This document shows positions 11,698 to 20,993 of a DNA stretch of 64,000 bases, piece after piece. Made by a program: the position numbers and the translations under genes. The notes under the pieces are model-generated. The model was not told the DNA's origin. It made no database searches and saw only the letters and a list, made by a program, of their open reading frames with translations. Numbering within the stretch: position 1 is the first letter of the stretch; every line of letters begins with the position of its first letter. The DNA comes from Aradus depressus (Eukaryota > Arthropoda > Insecta > Hemiptera > Aradidae): NCBI GenBank assembly GCA_963662175.1, contig OY759216.1, positions 38,767,087 to 38,831,086 of the forward strand, written 5' to 3'.

Positions 11698-11814
11698 TTT
11701 CGGGCGCCATATACAAATTTAATATTTCAAATCCTAATTTTTCAAGTCCTTAATTTTTCAAGTCCTTAATTTTTCAAGTCCTTAATTTTTCAAGTCCCTG
11801 TTCGAAGCGACATT
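11698..11814 (-). promoter_or_regulatory. Primer binding site with reiterated tail
   Basis: On the - strand, two bases after the 5' LTR, lies a tRNA-Lys-like primer site (TCGAACAGGGACTTGA). Its last seven bases then recur at 16-bp spacing: CAAGTCC on the + strand at 11743, 11759, 11775 and 11791. A further block, TGGCGCCCGAA on the - strand near 11700, matches the acceptor end of the same tRNA. Confidence 0.65.
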
Positions 11815-12711
11815 TGTAACGCTTGTATTTAGTGCTACTTGTTATAGTTATTTAATTATATAATTTAATAATAATTATATGAAATAACGATTATGAGAGA
11901 ACCTGGTTATGTATAATTTATAAATAAAAATAAAGACTTTAAAATAATTTGTTACATTTTTCTTTTATTTTAAATTTCATCATGACATTTTTATGGGTTA
12001 GTATCACATAAATTTTACAGACATAGAGATTTTTCTTTTTTTAAACACACATTCAACTAAACCTGCGGGGCTTGCATGCTGTATTGAGTTGATGATCGAT
12101 GATTTCGTTTTGTACCACTGATGAGATGGGATTGTTGGTAGACCTCTGACGTCCTCTGTCTTTACCAGTTGATCTTCATTATTACGGGATACACACACTT
12201 TTTCTTCTATGTCCTCAGACAATCAAACTTACTCCACTGCACATCTTTCCACAGATCCCTCCACAGACACCCTATCACATCTCACTCTGAACAACGACTC
12301 TTTTCCACAGATCCCTCCACAGACACCCTCTCACATCTCACTCTGAACAACGACTCCTTTCCACGAGGGGACAGACCACTTCTCTCTTGTTTTGGACTCA
12401 GCTCCGTCATTGGCCCACAATTTTCACAGCCTTTAGCACTAAACATCTGGGTTTTTTTATATCACTTTCATATTCCCGTATACAATCCTAGTTGCTTACA
12501 TTTATAGTTAACTAATTATTAGCCTAACATTTAATTTTATGACATAATTGAAATAAATGATTTGATATATTTTGAAACTATATCGACCCTGGTACAAATC
12601 GATTAGATAACCCCTAGTAACCTTCCTTAGGTCTACTAACTGATTATATTTACGTATCTTATTTTTCCATTTCTTAAATATTACATGTAATGGACAATAT
12701 AGAACGTTACA
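11815..12711 (-). repeat. 5' LTR of the gag-only element (right copy)
   Basis: 897 bp, TGTAACG...CGTTACA. It should contain the promoter in element orientation. The short frames inside it (72 and 112 aa) occur identically in the other LTR and are not taken as genes. Confidence 0.9.
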
Positions 12712-13137
12712 GTATGTAGGTATTAAAAAAAGTCAGTAATTTTTTTTTGCTTTAGATAATTGGTACTCCCATTTTTTGTATACTCCTAAATTGTTTTCTA
12801 AGAAACAATGGTGTACATTGTCGGCAAATTCTTAAAGTCGAGAACTTATTTTTCTTCGAGCTATAGAGGTAATAAGTTTCAAATAGTCAAGTTGTAAAGG
12901 TTGTAAAATAAAACATTGCTATGTTCGAGATACAGAGGTTCCAATTAATTTTTTCGAGTTATAGAGGGAAAATATGTACCAAAATGGCTTGTAGGGACTC
13001 ACTGATTATTTCGACTAATAGAGGGTTGAGATTTCGAGTAATGGAGGTTTTGGGGCTTGAAGGGAAAGGAACACAACTTTTTTTCGAGTTTTGGAGGTTT
13101 TCGACTTATCGAGGTTCGACTTAAAGAGGTTCTACTG

Positions 13138-13440
13138 TAATAAATTCAAAACCCCATAAGGATCACACCTTTCATTTTCAGGAGAATCGGTCAAAGGAGC
13201 GGGGGATAAGAGGGGGAGCCCAACTCAAAACCCCCAATAACTGCCGATGTAATGAATGTATCTACACAAAATTTAGTCTGAGGATTCAGAAGCCACTATG
13301 TCAGTCAGGTTTTGATTTTAGCCCAAACTGTTGATTTGTTTCGGATGGAGAGTGAAAACTCTATTCATTTGATCTGAGGAAGTACACTGTCGTTGATTCA
13401 ACTACAACTTTTTTTTTACGTTGTGAAAGGGGAGTGACAT
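13138..13440 (-). mobile_element. Older interspersed repeat, right part
   Basis: Continuation of the repeat at 6738-7685 across the nested insertions. It contains the 'gccgatgtaatgaatgtatc' module and ends at about 13435, where other copies carry 'ctggggaagtacattgccgg'. Confidence 0.6.
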
Positions 13441-13496
13441 CGCACAAGCTGGAGACCGTCGCTTCCCACCCGAAGGACAGCGTACTTGAGTACAAT
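13433..13496 (-). repeat. Degenerate SINE fragment
   Basis: Matches the SINE middle in reverse ('gacatcg..aca', 'gaccgtcgctt', 'cccgaaggaca'). Confidence 0.5.
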
Positions 13497-14220
13497 TCGA
13501 AGTGGTCTTTTGCTTCAGTAAAAACTAATTTGAAGGCTTTTGGGCGTGGTCACTTCATCCGCTACTCCATCCTGTACCCTTAATACTCGAATTGCCTGGA
13601 GCTGGAGAGGTACTGTTTATTGGAAGACTCGGCGGACTATCGGTACTTGGATGGTGGGTCCCACGGTAGGTAGCGGTTCTCCAACATAGTCCCACACTGA
13701 CTCAATATCCAACCTAACTAGGTCACCAGTGTCCTCAAGTGGGCGGTGACAAGTCGGAGATCGAATTCCGACATTTGGCTCCGGCTTGCACACCTGTGTT
13801 TATCGTATACTGAGAGTGCTAGGTGTGTTCACCCCTAAATGTGTGCACCTCTGACAGCAATGATATACCTTTGAGGATTGGAATTTTTTGAACTTGTTAT
13901 TTCATTGAATTTTCCACCTGATGATGGTTTTAGAAATTCTGAACTGAATTGTTCAGTAAATATTATAGACGACAGTGCCTCCTTTGCTCGAAGTACCTCT
14001 CTTTCCTTTGGAGACGTCCATGCAACTTCTTCCGAAAACCATTCTCCTTGTATTCTTTTAGACATGAACGTAGGTTTTTAGAATGCACAACCGTTTAAAT
14101 CAATAGTTTTACACGATATTTATAACTCACCACCTTCTTAAGGAAAGATATTATGACCCACCGCCTACCCACTACCAGAGCTCTCGTTCGTCACTAAAAA
14201 AAAAATATTATAGTTAGTAA
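13497..14220. other. Unassigned, moderately GC-rich stretch
   Basis: Contains a 76-aa frame on the - strand (13835-14065) with no recognised domain. It may be remnant transposon sequence. The flank at 14125-14190 begins a loose tandem of 'aaggaaagatattatgacccacc' type units that resumes at 14495-14600. Confidence 0.35.
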
Positions 14221-14497
14221 TTATGACACATACCTGGGCTTTAACTACGAGGTCATATCGCCTACTACCAGAGCGCTCTTTCGTCACTCTGGTGAATATG
14301 AGCCCGACTCTACTGTGGGAGTCCTAAATTTTGCCTACCCTAAATTTTTATTCACCTAGGGAAGAGGTCTTTAACGAGTACCTTACATCGTACAAGCTCG
14401 GGACCATCGCTTAACGTCCCATCCGAAGGACGGCGTGCTTAAGTTTATTTTACCTCCCAAGACAAGCACGCATACCACTGAGCTATCGGCGCCCTCT
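14221..14497 (-). repeat. tRNA-derived SINE (reverse)
   Basis: Nearly full copy lacking only part of the head's T-arm segment. The tRNA-like end is at the right (gagctatcggcgccctc). Confidence 0.85.
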
Positions 14498-15518
14498 CAA
14501 GGAAAATATATTATGACACACCACCTCCATAGAGAAAAATATTAGGACCCAACATCTCTCAAGGGAAAGATACGATATTATGACCCACCCACCTCCCATG
14601 ATTCCGGTCTAAATTTTCGAGTGTGTTTGCATGCTCTAGGCTCTGGACTGAAAATGAATCGAAACAAGCAATTTATGAAAATAAAACTTTATTATTTAAA
14701 AGCTTCTAATCGCTATCACTCACCAACTCATCACAGTATGTACGATTGGCATCGAATCACTTTACACTTCCTTTTATTACTTCACAGTTAACGCAATCAA
14801 TTCTTCTTATTACAGTATATGTCAATATACTTTTTTTCTTCTCCAAGTATATTTCTTTTCTACATCTGTGAGCTAGTGGTTAGTGAAGTTTCTTTTTTTT
14901 CACGTGCATAAGAAATATACTTACATATATCAGGGTTGTAACATTTCATATCCGTTATTCAGAAACGGGACTGACACTCGTGGAAATCGGAAAAATAAAA
15001 CCAACTAGAAGATATTCGCTTTACAGCATATAATGTAAAAGGTATATGTAACGTTTTCTGTTCAATCTATATATATATATATTTTTTTTTTCAGAAGTAT
15101 ATGTTGGAGTATAGGCACATTTGATAGTACATTTTGTGAAAATGTGAAAGCTGTAAACGAATAGACGGAAGCAGTGCCATATACGAGTACACTCTATGAA
15201 AGCCTTAAAATGCTGGTGTACAGTAAGCACACCTATTCGTCATTATAAAATTGCATTTATACTGCATATTCAAAAAAGCGTTTTTGGTCAAAATAATTGC
15301 ATAAAGATCTTTATGAACATGATATTACTTCCATCTAGGCTGCATAACCATGAAGAACTCTGTATCAGGCAATTTAGTTTTTAATTTTATTAATGTATCC
15401 TATTTTTTAACTCTTCAGTCATGATGAAATTCAAAGTTTTAGGACTTGAGAATCAAAATTATGATGGTAGCAAGCTTGTGCGACTTCATGTACTCACTAG
15501 GTAACAAAACAAGGTATT
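14498..15518. other. AT-rich stretch, nothing recognised
   Basis: A short (TA)n run near 15065 and small ORFs only. Confidence 0.45.
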
Positions 15519-15621
15519 TTACCTCCCAGATAAAAAACCTGAGGGCCTCAGCCGGGCTATGATCCTGCGATCTTGAGCTCAGAACGCAAGCACGCTACCT
15601 CTGAGCTACCGGCGCCCTCAA
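15519..15621 (-). repeat. SINE head fragment (reverse)
   Basis: Reverse copy of the tRNA-like head up to 'gctaccggcgccctc', lacking the body. Confidence 0.8.
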
Positions 15622-15633
15622 ATTTTGGAGGTT

Positions 15634-15917
15634 AGGTTAGGTTAGGTTTTATGACTCATGCCCGGGCTTTAACAACGAGGTCATATCGCCTACTACCAAA
15701 GCGCTCTTTCGTCACTCTGGTGGACATGAGCCCGACTCTACTGTGGGAGTCTTAAATTTTGCCTACCCTAAATTTTTATTCACCTAGGGTAGGGGTCTTT
15801 AACGAGTACCTGACATCGTACAGGCTCGGGACCATCGCTTAACGTCCCATCCGAAGGACGGCGTGCTTAAGTTTATTTTACCTCCCAGATAAAATAAACT
15901 AAGGGCCTCGGTCGGGT
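15634..15917 (-). repeat. SINE body and tail (reverse) with TTAGG-type tail
   Basis: Three GGTTA units precede 'atgactcatgcccgggc'. The body runs to the 'gtcgggtt' of the B-box region and the head is absent. Confidence 0.85.
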
Positions 15918-15964
15918 TACTCAAATTTTTGAAAATAGATTAACAAGCACTGTTGCCATGGCAT

Positions 15965-16460
15965 TTATACCTACCCCTGGCTTTTATTAATTCTTAAAAC
16001 CGTCTTAAATAGACCTCTCGAAACACATTTTTTAAAGACATTTGCTTGATTTACGCTAAAACGGTTAGTCCTATCAAAAAATGGGTTATTGGCAAAAATG
16101 TTGGCTATTAAATTTCCAATATTTACTATTCCCTTAGATTTGAGGTAGGGCCAATACGACCAAAGTTGTAGCTCCCCAAAACATGTAAAATACAATTCTG
16201 TAGGGAATATTTCTAAGTTACTGTAGTGCATTTAAAAATATGGTTTAATTATTGATAGTTTTTAATTAAAATATATTTATTTATTTTATAAAATAAAAAC
16301 ATGTACGTGATGTAGATGTTACAGGACTTTCTTATACGTTTTTACAGATCACTTCCCAGTAATGCCGATTCGAAATGAATTTGAGAGAATTGAGGAGTGA
16401 TCTGTAATAACGTAGTTGTTATAAGAAAGTTCTGCTATGGCCACATCACATACTTGGTAA
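15965..16460. mobile_element. Foldback/MITE family copy 1
   Basis: One arm (15980-16260, with 'acggttagtcctatc', 'gccaatacga' and 'gtagctccccaaa') is followed by a core with inverted ends: 'gttacaggactttcttata...cagatcact' at 16319-16350 and 'gtgatctgtaat...gaaagttctg' at 16398-16436. Related copies are at 27845-29370, 39790-40690 and 54745-55225. The opposite long arm is missing here. Confidence 0.6.
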
Positions 16461-16808
16461 TAATTCGTAATCGACTCATATATATTTCGGTGCAGGGGTC
16501 CATACTTTCACGGTTGGTGTATGTAGTGATGTTGAGATCGAACGTGCTTCTCCCTGTGAAAGTGATATCAGACACTAACTTTCACTACAAATATTAAACA
16601 ATTATTCTTTCAGAGTTTAGTAACCGACTATTGGAGCACATTGTCCATTTTTTCAATGCCTTACCTGGATTGGTAGTAAAGATGAATCATATGCGCCAAC
16701 TTATAAAATAAAATCAAGCTGGAGTGAAAGTACTTTCATAAATTGTATGTTGGACATAAAATTGCCAACCATTGATGAGCTTCAGTGATTATAATATTTA
16801 TTAGAGAA

Positions 16809-16836
16809 CTAGAAGGGTCACCCGGTGTTGCTCGGG
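16809..16836 (-). mobile_element. Helitron 3' terminus, diverged copy
   Basis: On the - strand a CCCGAGCAACACCGGG hairpin is followed eight bases later by CTAG and then a host T, the canonical Helitron 3' end. No matching 5' TC end was found to the right, so this is a fragment of unknown extent. Confidence 0.65.
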
Positions 16837-18969
16837 ATTCCAAAATGAAAGACAGGTCACTCTAGCCACTGAGCCTCGAGGTCTCTTTGTGGATAATGAC
16901 ACTAATCATCCTCTAAAAAAACCATTGAGCCTCTAAAGCCCCCCTCGGGAAGATAACACTATCCACTCAACCACTGACGCCTCCTCTCAGTATAGTAATC
17001 CTAAGGAATTCGATGGACCTCCTACATTAGTAACCTCTAACCATTTACCCATCAATGCCCATGTCTGAGATAGTAACTCATTGTAAACCGCTGAGGTCCC
17101 CCTTATCGCCATGGTAACAATAAATGAAAAATGGGGATTTATTGTATTAAAATTATTATTTTTTTATATTCATTCTTCTTCCCTCTTTCTTTCCAAGTCA
17201 TTCTTGAAATTATTTAATAATAACAAATAAGTAAATAGTAAAACATTGTAAACAAAATCAATGAGATGAGCAAAACCAAAGCGTAAAAAAAAGGAAATAA
17301 AGATGAATTCAATGAATAAAAATGTTATTCAAACAAATCTATAATAAAATAAAGAATTTCATTAAAGTTATTAGTTTCATAACATTCTCCATGTATTTAT
17401 AAAGAATTAACAGTTTTGGGGGCCTTGGACTATTTGGTAGAGGTTCAAGGTAGTACCGCAAACTGGCTATGAGGGTCTGCGTTAATAGTTAGTGTTAAAG
17501 ATCTTACACTACTGTGTGTACGACACCTAACTAACTTGTGGCATGGTAACAATACAGCGTGGTATATGTAAGTGTGTATACGAGTAATACTCGTATATAT
17601 AGTGTGGTAATAAATAAAGAGATTTATGTGTTAATCTTAAATAAATGATAAATAAATAAAAATATAAATAAATAATAATTATAAAAAAATAATTAATAAT
17701 TAATAATAATAATTACCAATTAGAATTACCACATTTCCTGGAGAAATTTTATAACTGGTCTTCTATTTAATTTTGATTTCTATAGTAATTTCCAAAAGGG
17801 CCCTAAAAAAATATCAAAAGTTCAAGACGTGCAATTTTGAAGAAAGTGCACGTAATTTTTCAAAAAATTTCAATGAACAAACTTTTCATTTGGATTTCTA
17901 AAGAGATGCCATCTTGTCTTCTAAATTTTGCTAAAATATTAAATCTAATCCAAAGGTTTTCAAATTCTTATTGGGCCAACAGGGAAAATGAATAGAATAG
18001 CATTTACGAGAACAAATATTGGGTTTATTTTCTTAAATCTACATTATTAAAATTAAAAAACTAAACATTGAAACAAACAAAAATCAAAAGAAAAATCTTA
18101 AAAACTAAATTCTTAACACTAATTCAATCTTTTTTTGTTTTATTTTTTGGCCATTTTTTAAATTTAAGTTATATATTTCTGGGCATATATCCTGTACATA
18201 TAAACAAACAACAGTACCTTCTTTGCGGATCAATTTCACCGTCAATTCAGTCCTATTTAGTTCATCGCACTTTAAGCCTAAACACCACTCTCCATTGAAC
18301 CCAGGCCTCGACTTTCTCTACACACACTAAAAAACAGCTGATGGCCTTTTTTTTTTTACTCATTTGTTTTAAAATAAATTTTGCTTTATATAAAAAAATA
18401 AATATAATAATTTTTTTAATATTAATACTTTAATCATTTTAATGTGTGTGTTTTTTTAAATATATCACAATAGATATAATTTCTATATATTCAATGCTGT
18501 CTCACCCCGTTCTTTTTATTAAGTTGACAGTTATGGTAGTGTTTGTGTGGCAAGCGTTAGAGCACTGGAAGGTATATATATATTAATAAAGTTCAGTACA
18601 CTTCTTTAATTTATTCAGGTTTTTTAACCTATTTTAATTACCTACCTACTATCAAATGTTAAACTGATAAGATAATTGAATGGAATTTTACTTTAAAGTT
18701 CAGATTTAATAACAGCTCCTCTATAAATTCATTTGTATGGACATATTTCGTATTAGTTTTTTTTACAGTTATTTTGATATGATAATAAAATTACATGTTA
18801 GTTACTATTTAAACTGATATGATATGAACAGATTCCTGGGATCTTGTTAAAGACACCGTTATCCGAGTGAGGTCAGTTATGTTCTTCCAGTCACCGCCGC
18901 GGCGGGTCGGGTCGTCTGCATCTCTTACTGAACTTCCCGCTAGAACAGTTAATATGTTTTGAATTTCAT
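16837..18969. other. AT-rich intergenic stretch
   Basis: The first 300 bp may be Helitron interior ('gccactgagcctc' repeated with variation). 17640-17720 is simple A/T low-complexity sequence. A GC-rich island at about 18870-18950 stands out but has no supportable frame. No gene is called. Confidence 0.4.
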
Positions 18970-20060
18970 TTTTACTCCCCCAGATTTACGAAGAGTTATA
19001 TAATCGGTCAAAAATTCAATGGTGAGTTTTCAACGGAATTTCATGTTTTTTGACTCCCTGTTACAAAAAATGAAAAAAAAAAAAAAAACTAAACATTAAG
19101 GCGTAGTCAAGGTCCACGCCGTAGATTTTCCGTGAAAACGTCGGGATAAAATCATTTTTCATTTTCTTTTCGATGCTGCCATAGCTCTTGCATTTGCTCG
19201 GCACTCGACTTTTTAGGTTTTTTAAATTCCTTTTGATGTGAGCTTTCCTCTGATTAGCGTTTTCTATAATGCCCCGCATATTTACGATTCATATGAGACG
19301 ACATCTTTAATTGTTTTGCAATTTTCAATTTAATACCGATTTTTACATATATTTCGGTGAATATTTTTATTGTTTCACTTTAAGATCTAGTAGTGCTTCT
19401 CAAGCTCTTTACAATGACACCCGAATCAATGCTCTATCTAAACTCGTTATCACGCTACACTAATTTCTAATTTTACACAACGCTAATTCGCAACAATCAT
19501 CCGCCGGCGCCCACACTAGTCCGATAACTTCACAGGCAAAACAAACACTGCACAACAAACACGTACAGACATGCTCTATCCATTGTGACCTCAACCGTTG
19601 TTACCGCATTTTAGTCTCGTAGTTATTATCGATTGAAATCTGACGGTATTTTGTAACACAAGAAAGTTTGACCGGCTATCACTATGCTTAACGAGCGAAT
19701 AGACGTTTTCACGTCAAAAATGTGTATCGTAGGTCTGTGAATATCATAACTCCCGATAGAATGAATGTATCGACCAGAAATTTCATAAATAAATATATAT
19801 TCAAAATTCCATTAGGACAGCACCTATTAATTTTCCGCAAAATTGGATGAAGGGAAAGGGGATCAAGGAACTCAAAAACCGTATTAACTGCCGATGTCAT
19901 GAATTTATCGACACAACATTTACTATGAGGATTCAGAAGCAGCAAGTCAAATATTGAGTTTTAACTCAAACGTTTGATTGGCTTTGGAGGGAGAGCAAAA
20001 ACTTAATTGATCAATTTCTGCTGGGGAAGTACATTACCCGTGATTGACCGATGACTTTTT
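18970..20060 (-). mobile_element. Older interspersed repeat, uninterrupted copy
   Basis: Second copy of the 6738-7685/13138-13440 repeat, here without insertions. The two copies share about 600 bp with few differences, including the - strand Lys-rich frame start near 19310. On the - strand the outer border reads A|TCACGGGTAATGTACTTCC near 20030. A downstream frame here is broken by substitutions, so no intact protein is encoded. Confidence 0.65.
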
Positions 20061-20780
20061 GACTCTTCCATCCTCTTTATGTAAGTCATTTCCTTCAATA
20101 AAAATAGAGAGTACAAAAAAAGAGTCCTTTTTACATATTTATGAAGAGAAGGATCAACAGGATAACATTAAAATGTCCTGCATACAATTATAATAACTTA
20201 TACATTCGTAATATATTTCCTAATATGGTTTACTTCATTCTCTTGCACTCCTTCCTCTATTTGCATGCAACAGTGCAATAATTGCAATTATTGTATGATC
20301 AGCATACATATTTCATAGCTATTTTCAGTCAGCTAAAGACCTAGGCAGTGGCCTCTTTTAATTTTTTTGAATAATATTCCTGACATTTATAGTTAAAGCT
20401 CTTTCATTTAAAACCACTCAAGGGGGTCAGCAACATTATAATTCTTGTTAAAATGTATTTATTAAAAGGAAAACAATTCCAAAAATAAATAATCACATAA
20501 TACAATTTGTGTTCCTCCCCTAGACGTAGGTCAAGGTCGTCTACCTGCATGCCAAATTTCAGATTATTAGGCCTGAAATTGACCGCTGTGGTGGAGTGGT
20601 TGTTACAAAGGTTTTTTTACACATTCAGGTATGAAAACCTGAAAATAAAAAAACTCTAAAGGTGAACCTCCCCATTGCATGTGTGTAGCTACTCCAGGCC
20701 TTAGTTAAGTTACGACCCTAGTTAAAATTGTATTCCCTTTGCTAAATTGATTGATTTAACAGTATATTTTCTGTTGACAG
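20061..20780. other. Sequence upstream of the first visible exon of gene 1
   Basis: No exon with a signal peptide was recognised. 20767-20780 is the polypyrimidine tract and AG acceptor of the exon at 20781. Confidence 0.5.
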
Positions 20781-20993
20781 TGCTGAACGTGGCGGCAGGG
20801 AAGGCCCCGATGCAGATCAGCTCTGAGTCCGGGGGAGTACCTCAGAAGGCTATTGACGGGAGTACGAGCTCCTTCTATAACCCAGAGACCTGCACCCTCA
20901 CTCGACCAGAACGAGTTCCCTGGTGGTATGTTAACCTGCTTGAGCCCTACATGGTCCAGTTGGTGAGGCTAGACTTTGGCAAACATTGCTGTG
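20781..20993 (+). CDS. Gene 1 exon: fucolectin-like (F5/8-type) domain, first half
   Basis: Encodes LNVAAGKAPMQIS, then KAIDGSTSSFYN and PWWYVNLLEPYMV, the hallmarks of the eel-fucolectin/tachylectin-4/pentraxin-1 (FTP) domain (N-V-A-x-G-K start, WW-V-L core). Acceptor ttgacag at 20774-20780; donor gtaagt at 20994, leaving one base (G) of a split Gly codon. Confidence 0.9.

Larger units (their letters stand above)
7948..12715 (-). mobile_element. Gag-only LTR retrotransposon (about 4.8 kb with TSD)
   Basis: Two direct 897-bp repeats (7952-8848 and 11815-12711) begin TGTAACG and end CGTTACA and are flanked by a 4-bp target duplication GTAT (7948-7951, 12712-12715). The internal part is only 2966 bp and encodes one gag-like frame on the - strand with no protease, reverse transcriptase, RNase H or integrase. 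The primer binding site beside the right LTR (TCGAACAGGGACTTGA on the - strand) matches the 3' end of tRNA-Lys(UUU). That site and the 4-bp TSD fit the Ty3/gypsy group, for example Osvaldo-like elements. It must be mobilised in trans if at all. The LTRs are nearly identical apart from their first about 35 bp, so insertion looks recent. Confidence 0.88.
7686..13137. mobile_element. Pogo-like non-autonomous DNA transposon, split by an LTR element
   Basis: The right end read inward is CAGTAGAACCTCTTTAAGTC, and the left end contains the matching ACCTCTATAAGTCGAAC. TA dinucleotides lie at both borders, as expected for Tc1/mariner-pogo elements. The interior (7700-7880 and 12830-13137) is built from many variants of a 'tcga-(c/g)tta-tagaggt' motif and has no transposase frame. 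The first few bases of the left terminus are disturbed, so the left border may be 7686 or 7695. Confidence 0.7.

Noticed and set aside
7948..12715. Endogenous retrovirus
   Set aside because: No envelope, polymerase or protease frame; structure fits a non-autonomous LTR retrotransposon.
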